Source: Zavarzinia marina (lineage in GTDB: Bacteria > Pseudomonadota > Alphaproteobacteria > Zavarziniales > Zavarziniaceae). From it: a stretch of DNA of 64,000 nucleotides. The DNA is taken from positions 1 through 64,000 of the forward strand of contig NZ_JAKGSB010000004.1 in assembly GCF_021568905.1 (NCBI RefSeq), given 5' to 3'. The position numbers and the translations under genes were made by a program. The notes below the pieces were generated by a model. It was given only the letters and a program-made list of their open reading frames with translations. It made no database searches and was not told the DNA's origin. Below are positions 9,169-18,451 of this stretch, piece after piece; positions within the stretch are counted from its first letter, which is position 1; each line of letters begins with the position of its first letter.

Positions 9169-11460
9169 GTGGCAAAGCGCCCCTCGAAACCGTCGGGCGC
9201 CCAACTGCCCACGAAGGAAGAGATTGCCCGTTTCCTCGCCGAACATCCCGGCAAGGCCGGCAAGCGCGAGATCGCGCGGGCCTTCGGCGTGACCGGCGAT
9301 GCCCGCATCGAGTTGAAGCGCCTGCTGGCCGAGATGAAGACCGAGGGTACCATCGGCCGCGAACGGCGGAAGGGCCTGGTCGCCGCCGGCGCCCTGCCCT
9401 CCGTCGCCGTGCTCGAAGTGATCGCGGTGCCCGACGACGGCGAGATGCAGGCCCGCCCGGTGCAATGGCCGGACGGCCTGCAGGCGCCCGGGATCGACGT
9501 CATGCCCGGCCGCCATGCCGGCCCCGCCCCGACCGTCGGCGACCGCATCCTCGCCCGGATCGAGCGGGTGGAGGACAACGACGGCCAGGCCCGCTATCAG
9601 GCCAAGGTGATCCGCGCCCTCAGCCGCCAGGCCGATCGCGTGCTCGGCCTCGTCCGCTTCGAGAAATCGGGCGAGGCGCGGCTGGTGCCGACCGACCGCC
9701 GCGCCAAGGGCGATTTCCGGATCGAGGCGGCGGATCTGAACGGCGCCAGGGATGGCGAACTGGTCTGGACCGAGACCCTGCCGGGCCGCCCCATGGGCCT
9801 GCCCAAGGTCCGCGTGCGCGAACGCCTGGGCGATCTGGGCGACGCCAAGTCGATCAGCCTGATCGCCATCCACGGCCACGGCATTCCCGTCGCCTTCCCG
9901 CCCGAGGCGGTGCGCGAGGCGAAGAAGGCGAAGCCCGTGGCGCTGGGCAAGCGGGAGGACCTGCGCCCCCTGCCCCTGATCACCATCGACCCGGCCGATG
10001 CCCGCGACCATGACGACGCGGTCTTCGCCGAACCGGACCCCGATCCGAAGAACCCGGGCGGCCATCACGTCATCGTCGCCATCGCCGATGTCGCCCATTA
10101 CGTCCGCCCCGGCTCCGCCCTCGACAGGGCGGCGAAGGAACGCGGCAATTCGGCCTATTTCCCCGACCGCGTGGTGCCCATGCTGCCGGAGGAGCTGTCG
10201 ACCGACCTCTGTTCCCTGATCGAGGGCCACGACCGGGCGGCACTGGCGGTGCACATGTGGCTGGACGCCAAGGGCAACAAGATCCGCCACAAGTTCCGCC
10301 GCGCCCTGATCCGGATCGCCGCCGGGGTCCATTACACCCAGGCCCAGGACGCCATCGAGGGCCGGACGGACGAGATGACCGCCGGCCTCCTCGAACCCGT
10401 CCTGAAGCCGCTGTGGGCGGCCTGGAACGCCGTCATGGTGGCGCGGGCCAAGCGCGAGCCCCTGGAGATCGACGCGCCCGAGCGGGTGATCCGGCTGGGG
10501 CCGAGCGGCCATGTGGAATCGATCGTGCCGCGCCAGCGCCTGGACGCCCATCGCGTGATCGAGGAATTCATGATCCTCGCCAATGTCGCGGCGGCGGAGG
10601 AACTGGAAGCCAAGCGTCAGCCCTGCATGTACCGCGTCCACGATCAGCCGACGCGGACCAAGCTGGACGCCCTGGCGGAATTCCTGCGCACCATCGACAT
10701 CAGGCTGGCCAAGGGGCAGGTGCTGCGCCCGCGCCAGTTCAACGGCATCCTGGCGCGCACCGCCGACGGGCCGCATGCCCGCGCGGTTTCAGAAATCGTG
10801 CTGCGCAGCCAGGCCCAGGCGGTCTACAGCCCGGAGAACATCGGCCACTTCGGCCTGGCACTGACGCGCTACGCCCATTTCACCTCGCCCATCCGGCGCT
10901 ATGCCGACATCCTGGTGCACCGCGCCCTGATCCGGGGCGGCAAGCTCGGCACCGGGGGCCTGTCGGACGATGAAGTGCCCCTGTTCGAGGAAACGGCGGA
11001 ACATATCTCGACGACCGAGCGCCGGGCCATGGCGGCTGAACGGGAATCGACCGACCGCTATCTCGCCGCATACATGCAGGATCACGTCGGCGCGCGCTTC
11101 GGCGCCCGCGTGAACGGCGTCACCCGCTTCGGCCTGTTCATCACCCTGGACGAGACCGGCGCCAGCGGCCTGATCCCCATATCTTCCCTGGGCAACGATT
11201 ATTTCCGCCACGACGAGGCGGCCCACGCCCTGGTCGGCCGCAACCCGAAGAACCGCTATACGCTTGGCGACGCGGTGACCGTGGTGCTGCGCGAGGCGAC
11301 GCCGATCACCGGCGGCCTGGTGTTCGCGCTGGCGCGCGGCGGCGAGGATGAGGACGATGATTTCGAGGCCGCCATGAGCCGGCCCGGCCCCCGCTTCCGG
11401 CGCGGCGGTGGCGCGGCACGGGGTCGCGCTCCCTTGAAGAAGTCCAGGAAGCGTTTTTAA
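9169..11460 (+). CDS. rnr: Ribonuclease R
   Basis: A 763-residue 3'-5' exoribonuclease that degrades structured RNA. It starts at GTG 9169, five bases after the topA stop; the reading frame stays open far upstream into topA, but family length and the conserved N-terminal winged-helix (PTKEEIARFLAEHPGKAGKREIAR split over residues 14-38) fix the start here. The RNB catalytic acidic motif DPADARDHDD is at residues 274-283, followed by the NSAYFPDRVVPMLPEELS and TSPIRRYADILVHR family signatures. A C-terminal S1 domain spans about 635-720 and the end is Arg/Gly/Lys rich. Co-transcription with topA is likely from the spacing. Confidence 0.96.
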   Translation: MAKRPSKPSGAQLPTKEEIARFLAEHPGKAGKREIARAFGVTGDARIELKRLLAEMKTEGTIGRERRKGLVAAGALPSVAVLEVIAVPDDGEMQARPVQWPDGLQAPGIDVMPGRHAGPAPTVGDRILARIERVEDNDGQARYQAKVIRALSRQADRVLGLVRFEKSGEARLVPTDRRAKGDFRIEAADLNGARDGELVWTETLPGRPMGLPKVRVRERLGDLGDAKSISLIAIHGHGIPVAFPPEAVREAKKAKPVALGKREDLRPLPLITIDPADARDHDDAVFAEPDPDPKNPGGHHVIVAIADVAHYVRPGSALDRAAKERGNSAYFPDRVVPMLPEELSTDLCSLIEGHDRAALAVHMWLDAKGNKIRHKFRRALIRIAAGVHYTQAQDAIEGRTDEMTAGLLEPVLKPLWAAWNAVMVARAKREPLEIDAPERVIRLGPSGHVESIVPRQRLDAHRVIEEFMILANVAAAEELEAKRQPCMYRVHDQPTRTKLDALAEFLRTIDIRLAKGQVLRPRQFNGILARTADGPHARAVSEIVLRSQAQAVYSPENIGHFGLALTRYAHFTSPIRRYADILVHRALIRGGKLGTGGLSDDEVPLFEETAEHISTTERRAMAAERESTDRYLAAYMQDHVGARFGARVNGVTRFGLFITLDETGASGLIPISSLGNDYFRHDEAAHALVGRNPKNRYTLGDAVTVVLREATPITGGLVFALARGGEDEDDDFEAAMSRPGPRFRRGGGAARGRAPLKKSRKRF

Positions 11461-11486
11461 TACACTCCCGAAACGGGAGATCAGCA

Positions 11487-11945
11487 ATGCCAATCGAAAT
11501 CAAGGCCGGCGGCGCAGCGGGCAACGGCGAGCCGGAACCGCGACCCTGGCAGCCGGCGGTGAAGCGCGGTGCCCTGCTGCGCTGCCCCCATTGCGGCGAG
11601 GGCCGCATGTTCAACGCCTTCCTCAAGGTCAATCACGCCTGCCCGTCCTGCGGCGAGGTGCTGGACCTCCACAAGGCGGACGATGCGCCGCCCTATTTCA
11701 CCATCACCATCGTCGCCCATATCGTGGTGCCGGCGCTGCTGATCGTGGAACAGGTCTATTCGCCGGCGGAATGGATCCATGCGGTCATCTGGCTGCCCCT
11801 GTGCCTGATCCTGTCCCTGATCCTGCTGCCCCGCGTGAAGGGCGCCCTGATCGGCCTGCAATGGGCGCTGCGCATGCATGGCTTCGGCGTCGTCGCCGAC
11901 GAGCCCATGCCCGATCCCGCCGCCAAGATCGCCGACGCGTCCTGA
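11487..11945 (+). CDS. DUF983 family membrane protein
   Basis: A 152-residue protein with a zinc-ribbon-like pair of CxxC motifs (CPHCGEGRMF and CPSCGEVLDL) near residues 33-57 and two transmembrane helices (about 75-95 and 100-118). This arrangement and the PPYFTI motif after the second CxxC define DUF983, a family of unknown function widespread in alphaproteobacteria and often found near cytochrome oxidase or rnr genes. It is 26 bases downstream of rnr, on the same strand, with the sequence GGGAGA as ribosome-binding site, so it probably ends the topA-rnr operon. Confidence 0.9.
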   Translation: MPIEIKAGGAAGNGEPEPRPWQPAVKRGALLRCPHCGEGRMFNAFLKVNHACPSCGEVLDLHKADDAPPYFTITIVAHIVVPALLIVEQVYSPAEWIHAVIWLPLCLILSLILLPRVKGALIGLQWALRMHGFGVVADEPMPDPAAKIADAS

Positions 11946-11956
11946 GCCGGACCGAG

Positions 11957-12018
11957 CGCACGAAACACCGCACACACGAGACACCGCGCACACGAGACAG
12001 CGACCGCGCGAGACGACG
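11957..12018. repeat. Imperfect 16-bp tandem repeat
   Basis: Four degenerate units lie end to end after the DUF983 stop, starting at 11957, 11971, 11987 and 12003. The two middle ones read GC(A/G)CACACGAGACA(C/G)C; the outer ones share the GAAACA or GAGAC core. They abut the terminator at 12022. No function is evident. Confidence 0.5.
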
Positions 12019-12021
12019 AGA

Positions 12022-12051
12022 AACCCCGCCGCGTCACCGCGCGGCGGGGTT
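12022..12051. terminator. Bidirectional intrinsic terminator
   Basis: AACCCCGCCGCG at 12022-12033 pairs perfectly with CGCGGCGGGGTT at 12040-12051 around a six-base loop. It is placed between two convergent genes (DUF983 on plus, cupin on minus). Flanking T/A bases are few, but the 12-bp GC stem is strong. Confidence 0.75.
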
Positions 12052-12107
12052 GCTCATTCCTTGGAGCGCCGCCGGGTCCCCCCCGGATCCAGCGGCGGCC
12101 GGCCGCC

Positions 12108-12518
12108 TCAGCGGCCGTAGTCGTCAGTCAGGCGGACGATGTCCGTCTCGTCCAGCACGGCGCCGCGCTGGATCTCGACGAAGGTCAGGGCCGCGGTGCC
12201 CGTATTGGCGATACGATGGGTCGCCAGCGCCGGGATATGGACGTGGCTGCCCGCCGAGACGGGGATCGCGACACCGTCGATCTCCACCACGCCGCTGCCC
12301 GAAATCACGGTCCAATCCTCGGCCCGGTGATGATGGAACTGCAGCGACAGGCGGTGGCCGCCGGACACGCGGATCCGCTTCACGACATAGCCGGCGCCGA
12401 CATCGAGAACCGCCCAATCCCCCCACGGGCGGGTGTCGCTGTCACCGACCGAATACTGAACGACATCCCCATCGGCTACAGCGCCTTGGGTTGTGCTCAA
12501 CTTCAGATTGGTAGCCAT
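12108..12518 (-). CDS. Cupin protein, mannose-6-phosphate isomerase type II-like domain
   Basis: A 136-residue single-domain beta-barrel. The sequence PWGDWAVLDVG, KRIRVSGGHRLSLQFHHHRAEDW and the HIPALATHRIANTG segment match the phosphomannose isomerase half of bifunctional ManC/AlgA-type enzymes, including the metal-binding QFHHHRAE cluster. Such a domain interconverts fructose-6-phosphate and mannose-6-phosphate. The guanylyltransferase half is absent, so this is a stand-alone cupin. I chose ATG 12518, preceded by GGGGGA at suitable spacing, over an upstream in-frame start at 12572. It is the last gene of the minus-strand sugar-nucleotide cluster, 92 bases after the phosphomannomutase gene, which would use its product. 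Confidence 0.82.
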   Translation of the reverse strand: MATNLKLSTTQGAVADGDVVQYSVGDSDTRPWGDWAVLDVGAGYVVKRIRVSGGHRLSLQFHHHRAEDWTVISGSGVVEIDGVAIPVSAGSHVHIPALATHRIANTGTAALTFVEIQRGAVLDETDIVRLTDDYGR

Positions 12519-12610
12519 ACTAAAGTCCCCCACTCGAATTTCAGGCCGCATTGCACCGCACAATGCAGTCATCTGTCAATCCATACGGACGCTAAAAAAC
12601 GTGATCGCCA

Positions 12611-13999
12611 TCACAAGGAGGGAGGGCTGACGCCGGCCGCGACGAGCGCCTTGGTCAGGGAAGCCTTCAAACGTTCGAGAGCCGCCGAATCGTGCCCTTC
12701 TGCCCTGGCCACCAGCACCGCCTGGGTGTTGGAGGCACGCAAAAGCCACCATCCATCCGCCGTCTTGACGCGGACGCCATCCGTATCGTTCACCTCCGCG
12801 CCTTCCGCCGCAAGAGCGGATTTGACCCTGTCGACGATTCCGAACTTCTCCTCCTCCACAACCGGAAAGCGAAGCTCCGGCGTATTGACCGTGTCGGGGA
12901 GCCGGTCGCGCAGTTCGGTCAGGGAAACACCGGCCCGGACCACGGCGGTGATCAGGCGCAGCCCGGCGTAGAGGGCGTCGTCGAAACCGTAGTAGCGGTC
13001 GGCGAAGAAGATGTGGCCCGACATCTCGCCGGCGAGGGGGGCGCCGGTCTCGAGCATCTTGGTCTTGATCAGGGAATGGCCCGTCTTCCACATCAGCGGC
13101 TTGCCGCCCATGCGGGCGATCTCGTCGAACAGCACCTGGCTCGCCTTCACGTCGGCGATGATGGTGGCGCCCGGGCGCTCCGCCAGCAGGTCCTGAGCGA
13201 GAATGGCGAGGAGCTGGTCGCCCCAGATGATCCGGCCCTTGGCGTCGATGGCGCCGATGCGGTCGCCGTCGCCGTCGAAGGCGATGCCGATGTCGAGCTT
13301 GTTCTCGGCCACAAGGTGCTGGAGCTGTTCGAGGTTCTCGGGCTCGGTCGGATCGGGGTGATGGTTCGGGAAGGTGCCGTCCACCGCCTCGTTGATGATC
13401 ATGTGACGGCCCTTGAGCCCGGCGACGACGCGGCCCAGCACGGCACCGGCGGCGCCATTGCCCGGATCCCAGCCGACGGCGACGTCATTGTCGACCGCTT
13501 CCTCGAGAAGACGGGCGACGTAGCGCTCGGAGATATCCTCTTCCCGCGCCGAACCGCTGCCCACGGCGATGTCGCCGGCGGCGGAGATGCGGCCGACCTC
13601 CTGGATCTGCGGGCCGAAGAAGGACTTCTTGCCCAGCATCATCTTGAAGCCGTTGTGATGCGGCGGGTTATGGCTGCCGGTCACCTGGATGCCGCCGTCG
13701 GTGCCGAGCACCGTGGCCGCGAAATAGAGCATGGGGGTCGGGCCGGTGCCGATGCGGATCACCTCCGCGCCCGTCGAGACCATGCCGTCGACCAGCGCCG
13801 CCTCCATCATGGGCGAGGAGACGCGGCCGTCGCGGCCGACCACGATCACCGGCGCCGCCTTGCCCGACGAGCGGGCGACGATGGTGGCGAAGGCGCGACC
13901 GAGCGCGCGGGCATCCGCCTCGTGCAGGGTTTCGCCCACGATGCCGCGAATGTCGTATTCGCGCAGGATCGACGGATGGAACGAATGGGCCAGGCTCAC
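12611..13999 (-). CDS. algC: Phosphomannomutase/phosphoglucomutase
   Basis: A 462-residue alpha-D-phosphohexomutase that interconverts mannose-6-P and mannose-1-P (and usually glucose-6-P and glucose-1-P). The phosphoserine loop TGSHNPP is present with Ser at about residue 109, the Mg2+ loop is DGDGDR, and the sugar-binding GEMSGH loop is in the third domain; the length matches AlgC/PMM-PGM enzymes. The start codon is GTG 13999 with a GGGGGGAT ribosome-binding site. It follows ugd by 19 bases on the same strand. Glucose-1-P from this enzyme would feed GalU, and mannose-1-P a GDP-mannose pathway whose guanylyltransferase is not in the window. Confidence 0.93.
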   Translation of the reverse strand: MSLAHSFHPSILREYDIRGIVGETLHEADARALGRAFATIVARSSGKAAPVIVVGRDGRVSSPMMEAALVDGMVSTGAEVIRIGTGPTPMLYFAATVLGTDGGIQVTGSHNPPHHNGFKMMLGKKSFFGPQIQEVGRISAAGDIAVGSGSAREEDISERYVARLLEEAVDNDVAVGWDPGNGAAGAVLGRVVAGLKGRHMIINEAVDGTFPNHHPDPTEPENLEQLQHLVAENKLDIGIAFDGDGDRIGAIDAKGRIIWGDQLLAILAQDLLAERPGATIIADVKASQVLFDEIARMGGKPLMWKTGHSLIKTKMLETGAPLAGEMSGHIFFADRYYGFDDALYAGLRLITAVVRAGVSLTELRDRLPDTVNTPELRFPVVEEEKFGIVDRVKSALAAEGAEVNDTDGVRVKTADGWWLLRASNTQAVLVARAEGHDSAALERLKASLTKALVAAGVSPPSL

Positions 14000-14018
14000 G
14001 ATGAAATCCCCCCTTTTT

Positions 14019-15338
14019 TCAAAAGGAAACGACCGGCGCGCGGCCGACCGAGTAATAGTTGAAACCCGCCTCCGCCATTTCCTCGGGACGGTAGATGTTA
14101 CGCATGTCGACCACGACCGGCCGCTTCATCGCCCCCGCGATGCGGCCGAGATCGAGGGCACGGAACTCGTTCCATTCCGTGATGATGACGAGGACGTCCG
14201 CCTCGGGCATGGTGTCATAGGCGCCCGCCACCCATTCGATGCCGTCGACCAGCCCGGCCGCCGCCTTCATGCCTTCCGGATCATAGGCCCTGACCCGGGC
14301 GCCGGCCGCGACCAGGCGCGGCAGGATCTCGAGCGAGGGCGCGTCGCGCATGTCGTCGGTATTGGGCTTGAAGGTGACGCCCAGGACGGCGACGGTCTTG
14401 CCCGCGAGATCGCCGCCGGCGGCCGCGACCACGCGCGCCGCCATGCCTTCCTTTCTGGCGTCGTTGACCGCCACCACCGCCTCGACGATCCGGGACGGTG
14501 CCTCATAGTCGCGCGCGGTCCGAACCAGGGCCAGGGTGTCCTTCGGGAAGCAGGAGCCGCCGAAGCCGGGCCCGGCATGGAGGAACTTCCGCCCGATGCG
14601 GCCGTCGAGGCCGATGCCGCGCGCCACGTCCTGCACGTCGGCGCCCACCTTCTCGCACAGATCCGCCATCTCGTTGATGAAGGTGATCTTGGTCGCGAGG
14701 AAGGCGTTGGCCGCGTATTTGATCAGTTCCGAGGTTTCCCGCGCGGTGAACACGAAGGGCGTTTCGGCCAGGAACAGCGGGCGGTAGAGCTGGCGCATGA
14801 CGGCACGGGCGCGATCGCTCTCGGCGCCGACGACGACACGGTCGGGCCGGCGGAAATCCTCGATCGCCGAACCTTCGCGCAGGAACTCGGGATTGGAGGC
14901 GACGTCGAAGTCGAGATCGGGGCGGACCGCGCGGATGCGGCGCTCCACCTCGGCGCCGGTGCCGACCGGCACCGTCGACTTGGTGACGATCACGGCATAA
15001 TCGGTCAGCGCCGCCGCGATCTCCTCCGCCGCGGCATAGACATAGGACAGGTCGGCGTGGCCGTCGCCGCGCCGGCTGGGGGTGCCGACGGCGATGAAGA
15101 TGGCATCCGCCCCGACCACCGCCTCGGCGAGATCGGTGGTGAAGCTGAGGCGGCCGGCGGCGGCATTCTCCGCCACCAGCTTGTCGAGCCCCGGCTCGAA
15201 GATCGGGATCTCGCCCCGACGCAGGGCCTCGACCTTGCGCGCGTCCTTGTCGACGCAGGTGACCGTATGGCCGAATTCGGAAAAACAGGCGCCGGAGACC
15301 AGGCCGACATAGCCGGTACCCACCATCGTGACGCGCAT
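14019..15338 (-). CDS. ugd: UDP-glucose 6-dehydrogenase
   Basis: A 439-residue NAD-dependent enzyme that oxidises UDP-glucose twice to UDP-glucuronate. The N-terminal nucleotide-binding motif is [10 protein letters not shown]; the catalytic cysteine is Cys263 in [10 protein letters not shown]; further family motifs are [24 protein letters not shown] and [16 protein letters not shown]. It lies between galU (37 bases upstream) and the phosphomannomutase gene (19 bases downstream), forming a minus-strand run that makes UDP-glucose, UDP-glucuronate and mannose-1-phosphate. These are precursors of acidic exopolysaccharide or lipopolysaccharide; no glycosyltransferases are seen here. Confidence 0.97.
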   Translation of the reverse strand: MRVTMVGTGYVGLVSGACFSEFGHTVTCVDKDARKVEALRRGEIPIFEPGLDKLVAENAAAGRLSFTTDLAEAVVGADAIFIAVGTPSRRGDGHADLSYVYAAAEEIAAALTDYAVIVTKSTVPVGTGAEVERRIRAVRPDLDFDVASNPEFLREGSAIEDFRRPDRVVVGAESDRARAVMRQLYRPLFLAETPFVFTARETSELIKYAANAFLATKITFINEMADLCEKVGADVQDVARGIGLDGRIGRKFLHAGPGFGGSCFPKDTLALVRTARDYEAPSRIVEAVVAVNDARKEGMAARVVAAAGGDLAGKTVAVLGVTFKPNTDDMRDAPSLEILPRLVAAGARVRAYDPEGMKAAAGLVDGIEWVAGAYDTMPEADVLVIITEWNEFRALDLGRIAGAMKRPVVVDMRNIYRPEEMAEAGFNYYSVGRAPVVSF

Positions 15339-15375
15339 GACTACCTCTCAGTGACGGATCGGAGCCCGGGCCCGA

Positions 15376-16254
15376 TCAGAGTTTGGCCGCCGTCTCGGCC
15401 AGGAAGGGCGCAAGCTTCGGCCCGATGTCCGGCCGGGCCAGCGCGAAGGCGACATTGGCCTGCAGGAAGCCGACCTTGTCACCGCAGTCGAAGCGCGTGC
15501 CGTCGAAGGTGAAACCGTGGAAGGGCACTTCGCCGATCATCTTGGCCATGGCGTCGGTGAGCTGGATCTCGCCGCCGGCGCCGCGCTCCTGCGTCTCGAG
15601 ATGGCCGAAGATCGCGGATTCGAGGATATAGCGCCCGATCACCGACAGGGTGGAGGGGGCGACCTCGGGCTTCGGCTTCTCGACCAGGCCCTTAACCTCG
15701 GTCAGGGCGCCTTCCGCCTTGCCCGGGGTCAGCACGCCGTAGCGCTGGGTGTGTTCGCGCGGCACGTCCATGACCGCGACCAGATTGCCGCCGACGCCGG
15801 CATGGGCATCGACCATCTGGGCGAGGCAGGGCTTCTCGGCCAGCACCAGATCGTCGGGCAGGATGACGGCGAAGGGCTCGTCCCCCACCAGATGCTTGGC
15901 GCAGAGCACCGCGTGACCGAGGCCGAGAGCCTCGGGCTGGCGGACGTAGGACACTTCGCCCATCGCCGGCTGCCAGCCGAGCAGGGCCTCGAGCTCCGCC
16001 GTCTTGCCCCGGCGCGACAAGGTTTCCTCCAGTTCGAAATGACGATCGAAATGATCTTCGAGGGCGCCTTTGCCACGAGACGTCACGAAGATGAAATGTT
16101 CGACGCCCGCCGCGCGCGCTTCTTCCATGGCGTAATGGATCAGCGGCTTGTCGACGACCGGCAGCATTTCCTTCGGCATGGCCTTGGTCGCGGGAAGAAA
16201 GCGCGTTCCCAGTCCACCGACGGGGAACACGGCCTTGCGTATCTTTTTCGTCAT
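15376..16254 (-). CDS. galU: UTP-glucose-1-phosphate uridylyltransferase
   Basis: A 292-residue nucleotidyltransferase that makes UDP-glucose from UTP and glucose-1-phosphate. The signature GGLGTRFLPATKAMPKEMLPVVDKPLI occupies about residues 13-39 (quoted in parts: GLGTRFLPATKAMPKEML), with the acidic VILPDDLVL and GLVEKPKPE motifs further on; length is typical. It is the first gene of the minus-strand sugar-nucleotide run galU-ugd-algC-cupin and probably shares their transcript. A short GC hairpin (TCCGGC/GCCGGA at 16283-16298) lies between it and the upstream mipZ gene, so the two may be separate units. Confidence 0.96.
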   Translation of the reverse strand: MTKKIRKAVFPVGGLGTRFLPATKAMPKEMLPVVDKPLIHYAMEEARAAGVEHFIFVTSRGKGALEDHFDRHFELEETLSRRGKTAELEALLGWQPAMGEVSYVRQPEALGLGHAVLCAKHLVGDEPFAVILPDDLVLAEKPCLAQMVDAHAGVGGNLVAVMDVPREHTQRYGVLTPGKAEGALTEVKGLVEKPKPEVAPSTLSVIGRYILESAIFGHLETQERGAGGEIQLTDAMAKMIGEVPFHGFTFDGTRFDCGDKVGFLQANVAFALARPDIGPKLAPFLAETAAKL

Positions 16255-16362
16255 TATGAAAAAACTCTGTCTGACTTGAGATCCGGCGTTTGCCGGACGT
16301 TCATGCCACGACAGCCGTGACCGTTACAATGGCCCAATGGCCGGGTAGTTCCGAAACGGCCC

Positions 16363-17202
16363 CTATTCGGCGGCGGAAACCAGGGGGGCGGCGCTGCGGC
16401 CGACCGGGGGCAGGTCGAGGGAGGCGACCAGGGTACGCACCTCCTGGCGGGCCGCGACCTCGGACATGGTCAGCGACGAGCCGGTGCGCCCGAGATCGAG
16501 CATGGTCAGGCCCTGGAGGAAGAGTTCGCGATAGGTGACGCGCTCGGAAAGACCGGCGACGACGCGAAAGCCGATTCGCTTGGCGAGACGGGCCAGAACC
16601 TCGGACACGCGGCGCTTGTTGCGGGCATCGAGATGGCCGACCCGGTTGCGCATGACCAGCCAGTCGACCGTGCCGCCGGTCAGGGCCCGGCGCTTTCGCA
16701 TTTCCCACACCAGTTCGGCATAGAGACTGGGGCCGAGGATCGAATGATCGTCGGGATCGACCCGGGCGATCAGGTCGAGGTCGATGAAACTGTCGTTCAT
16801 CGGCGTCAGCAGCGTATCGGCGCAGCCATGGGCGAGCCGCGACAGGAAACTGTCGGAGCCCGGACAGTCGATGATCACCACATCGTGGCGGCCGACGTAA
16901 TCCTCCAGCACCGAGAGGAAGCGCTGGCGCTCGTCCGCCTGGGCGCCGTGGAAATCGGCGATCTCGCTGCGGGTGACGACGGCGTAGGAGGGCAGCAGCA
17001 GATTGGCCCCCTCCGCCGCCGCGCGGGCCCGGTTCTCCAGATAGCGGGTCAGGGTGCGCTGGCGGCCGTCGAGGTCGATGGTGGCGACCCTTCGGCCCTG
17101 TTCCAGCAGGGCGACGACGAGATGCATGGCGCTGGTCGATTTGCCCGACCCGCCCTTCTCGTTGCCGAGGACGATGATATGTGCCCGCCGTCCGTCGTTC
17201 AT
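16363..17202 (-). CDS. mipZ: Division-plane positioning ATPase MipZ
   Basis: A 279-residue ParA/MinD-superfamily ATPase. The deviant Walker A motif GNEKGGSGKST is at residues 13-23; the rest matches alphaproteobacterial MipZ closely, including the DLDGRQRTLTRYLENR, LTPMNDSFIDLDLI and ITYRELF-like (VTYRELFLQGLTMLDL) segments. In Caulobacter, MipZ binds the ParB-parS complex at the poles and blocks FtsZ assembly, restricting division to mid-cell. The start at ATG 17202 is preceded by GGTGGGG; an in-frame GTG at 17223 is less likely. It diverges from nothing obvious upstream and is the best lineage marker in the window. Confidence 0.94.
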   Translation of the reverse strand: MNDGRRAHIIVLGNEKGGSGKSTSAMHLVVALLEQGRRVATIDLDGRQRTLTRYLENRARAAAEGANLLLPSYAVVTRSEIADFHGAQADERQRFLSVLEDYVGRHDVVIIDCPGSDSFLSRLAHGCADTLLTPMNDSFIDLDLIARVDPDDHSILGPSLYAELVWEMRKRRALTGGTVDWLVMRNRVGHLDARNKRRVSEVLARLAKRIGFRVVAGLSERVTYRELFLQGLTMLDLGRTGSSLTMSEVAARQEVRTLVASLDLPPVGRSAAPLVSAAE

Positions 17203-17263
17203 GCCCCACCTGCCCAAATACACGTCCCGATGGCTTCCATGGTCGAGCCGTCCCGGGCCTTCG

Positions 17264-18325
17264 TCAATGATTCGGACTCGTCAGACCCGCCTCGAACAGC
17301 ATTTCGGCCACAACATCTGCTAGTGGTACCGCTTTGGCACGACTATATCCTGTGCCGCACCAGAGCGCGAGCCGGTCCGGGTCGCCCACCGCGCGCCCCT
17401 TTCCGCGCAGCGCCTGGGTGATCGCGTTCTGCACCGGAAAGGGCGGTACCGCGAGGCCGGCATCCTCGACGGCACGCGTGAAGCGATTGGGAAGGCCGCG
17501 CGCCGCCCGCCCGGACCATTCGCGGATCAGTGCGGTCGTGGCCCCGGCACCGGCGCCCAGCGCATCTCGATGCGCCGCCGGCAGGCCGCATTCCGGGGTG
17601 CGCAGCAGGGCGGTGCCGATCTGCACCATGGCGGCGCCGGCATCGAGGGCGGCGCGCACGTCGACCCCGTCCATCAGGCCGCCGGCGGCGATCACCGGAA
17701 TGTCGAGCCGCCCGGCGATCCGGGCGACGAGATCGAGGGTCGGCACCTGGCCCGCCTCGAAGCTGCCGATGAAGGTGGCGCGATGGCCCCCCGCCTCCGC
17801 CCCCTGGGCGACCACGGCGTCGACGCCCGCGGCGGCCACCGCCTCGGCCTCCGCCAGATGGGTGGCGGCGCCGACCACGATGATCCCCTCGGCCTTCAGG
17901 GCCGCGACCAGACCGGCGTCGGGACAGCCGAAGACGAAACTGGCCATTTCGGGCCGCGCGGCCCGCAGCGCCTCCATCTGTCCGGCGAAATCAGGATGGG
18001 GCGGATCGGGGACATGGGGCGGCGCGAGGCCGGCTTCGGCGTGCAGCGGCGCCATGAAGTCGAGCATGGCCTCGACCACGCCGGGCGCGGGCGGCACCGC
18101 GCAGGGCAGGAACAGGTTGATGTTCAGGGGGCCGGACGCCCGCGCCCGGATTTCCGCCGCCTGGGCCGCGATCGTGTCCGGCTTCATATAGGCGGCGCCG
18201 AGGGAGCCGAGCAGGCCGAGGCGCAGGCATTCGGCGATGAAGGCGGGCGGCGTCGCCCCGCCCGCCATGGGCGCCTGGACGACAGGCACCGAAAGCCCGA
18301 GACGCGACAGCAGATCTTCGGACAT
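17264..18325 (-). CDS. Nitronate monooxygenase family protein (FMN-dependent)
   Basis: A 353-residue TIM-barrel flavoprotein. Motifs typical of the 2-nitropropane dioxygenase/nitronate monooxygenase family are PVVQAPMAGG near the N-terminus, VVAQGAEAGGHR around 190, PVIAAGGLMDGVDVRAALDAGA and VQIGTALLRTPE. These enzymes oxidise alkyl nitronates; some relatives have other roles, so the physiological substrate is uncertain. ATG 18325 has a strong GGGAGGTGG ribosome-binding site; the frame remains open upstream but that part is unrelated sequence. A divergent SRPBCC gene begins 126 bases away. A second, different family member is at 52.4-53.5 kb. Confidence 0.87.
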   Translation of the reverse strand: MSEDLLSRLGLSVPVVQAPMAGGATPPAFIAECLRLGLLGSLGAAYMKPDTIAAQAAEIRARASGPLNINLFLPCAVPPAPGVVEAMLDFMAPLHAEAGLAPPHVPDPPHPDFAGQMEALRAARPEMASFVFGCPDAGLVAALKAEGIIVVGAATHLAEAEAVAAAGVDAVVAQGAEAGGHRATFIGSFEAGQVPTLDLVARIAGRLDIPVIAAGGLMDGVDVRAALDAGAAMVQIGTALLRTPECGLPAAHRDALGAGAGATTALIREWSGRAARGLPNRFTRAVEDAGLAVPPFPVQNAITQALRGKGRAVGDPDRLALWCGTGYSRAKAVPLADVVAEMLFEAGLTSPNH

Positions 18326-18451
18326 GACCACCTCCCCTGTTGTTTCGACCAGGCCCTTTTGTGCGATCAGGGAATGCGAGCGCCGCCGGCACTGCAAGCC
18401 CGCAGGACCGCATGGCATGATGCGCGGATTGCAGGGCCGCGAGAGGGCGCG

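Noticed and set aside
6368-9175. Long minus-strand open frame opposite topA.
   Set aside because: Antisense shadow of topA with low-complexity composition and no conserved motif.
16283-16298. Hairpin TCCGGC/GCCGGA between mipZ and galU.
   Set aside because: Only six base pairs with no T-run; too weak to call a terminator.
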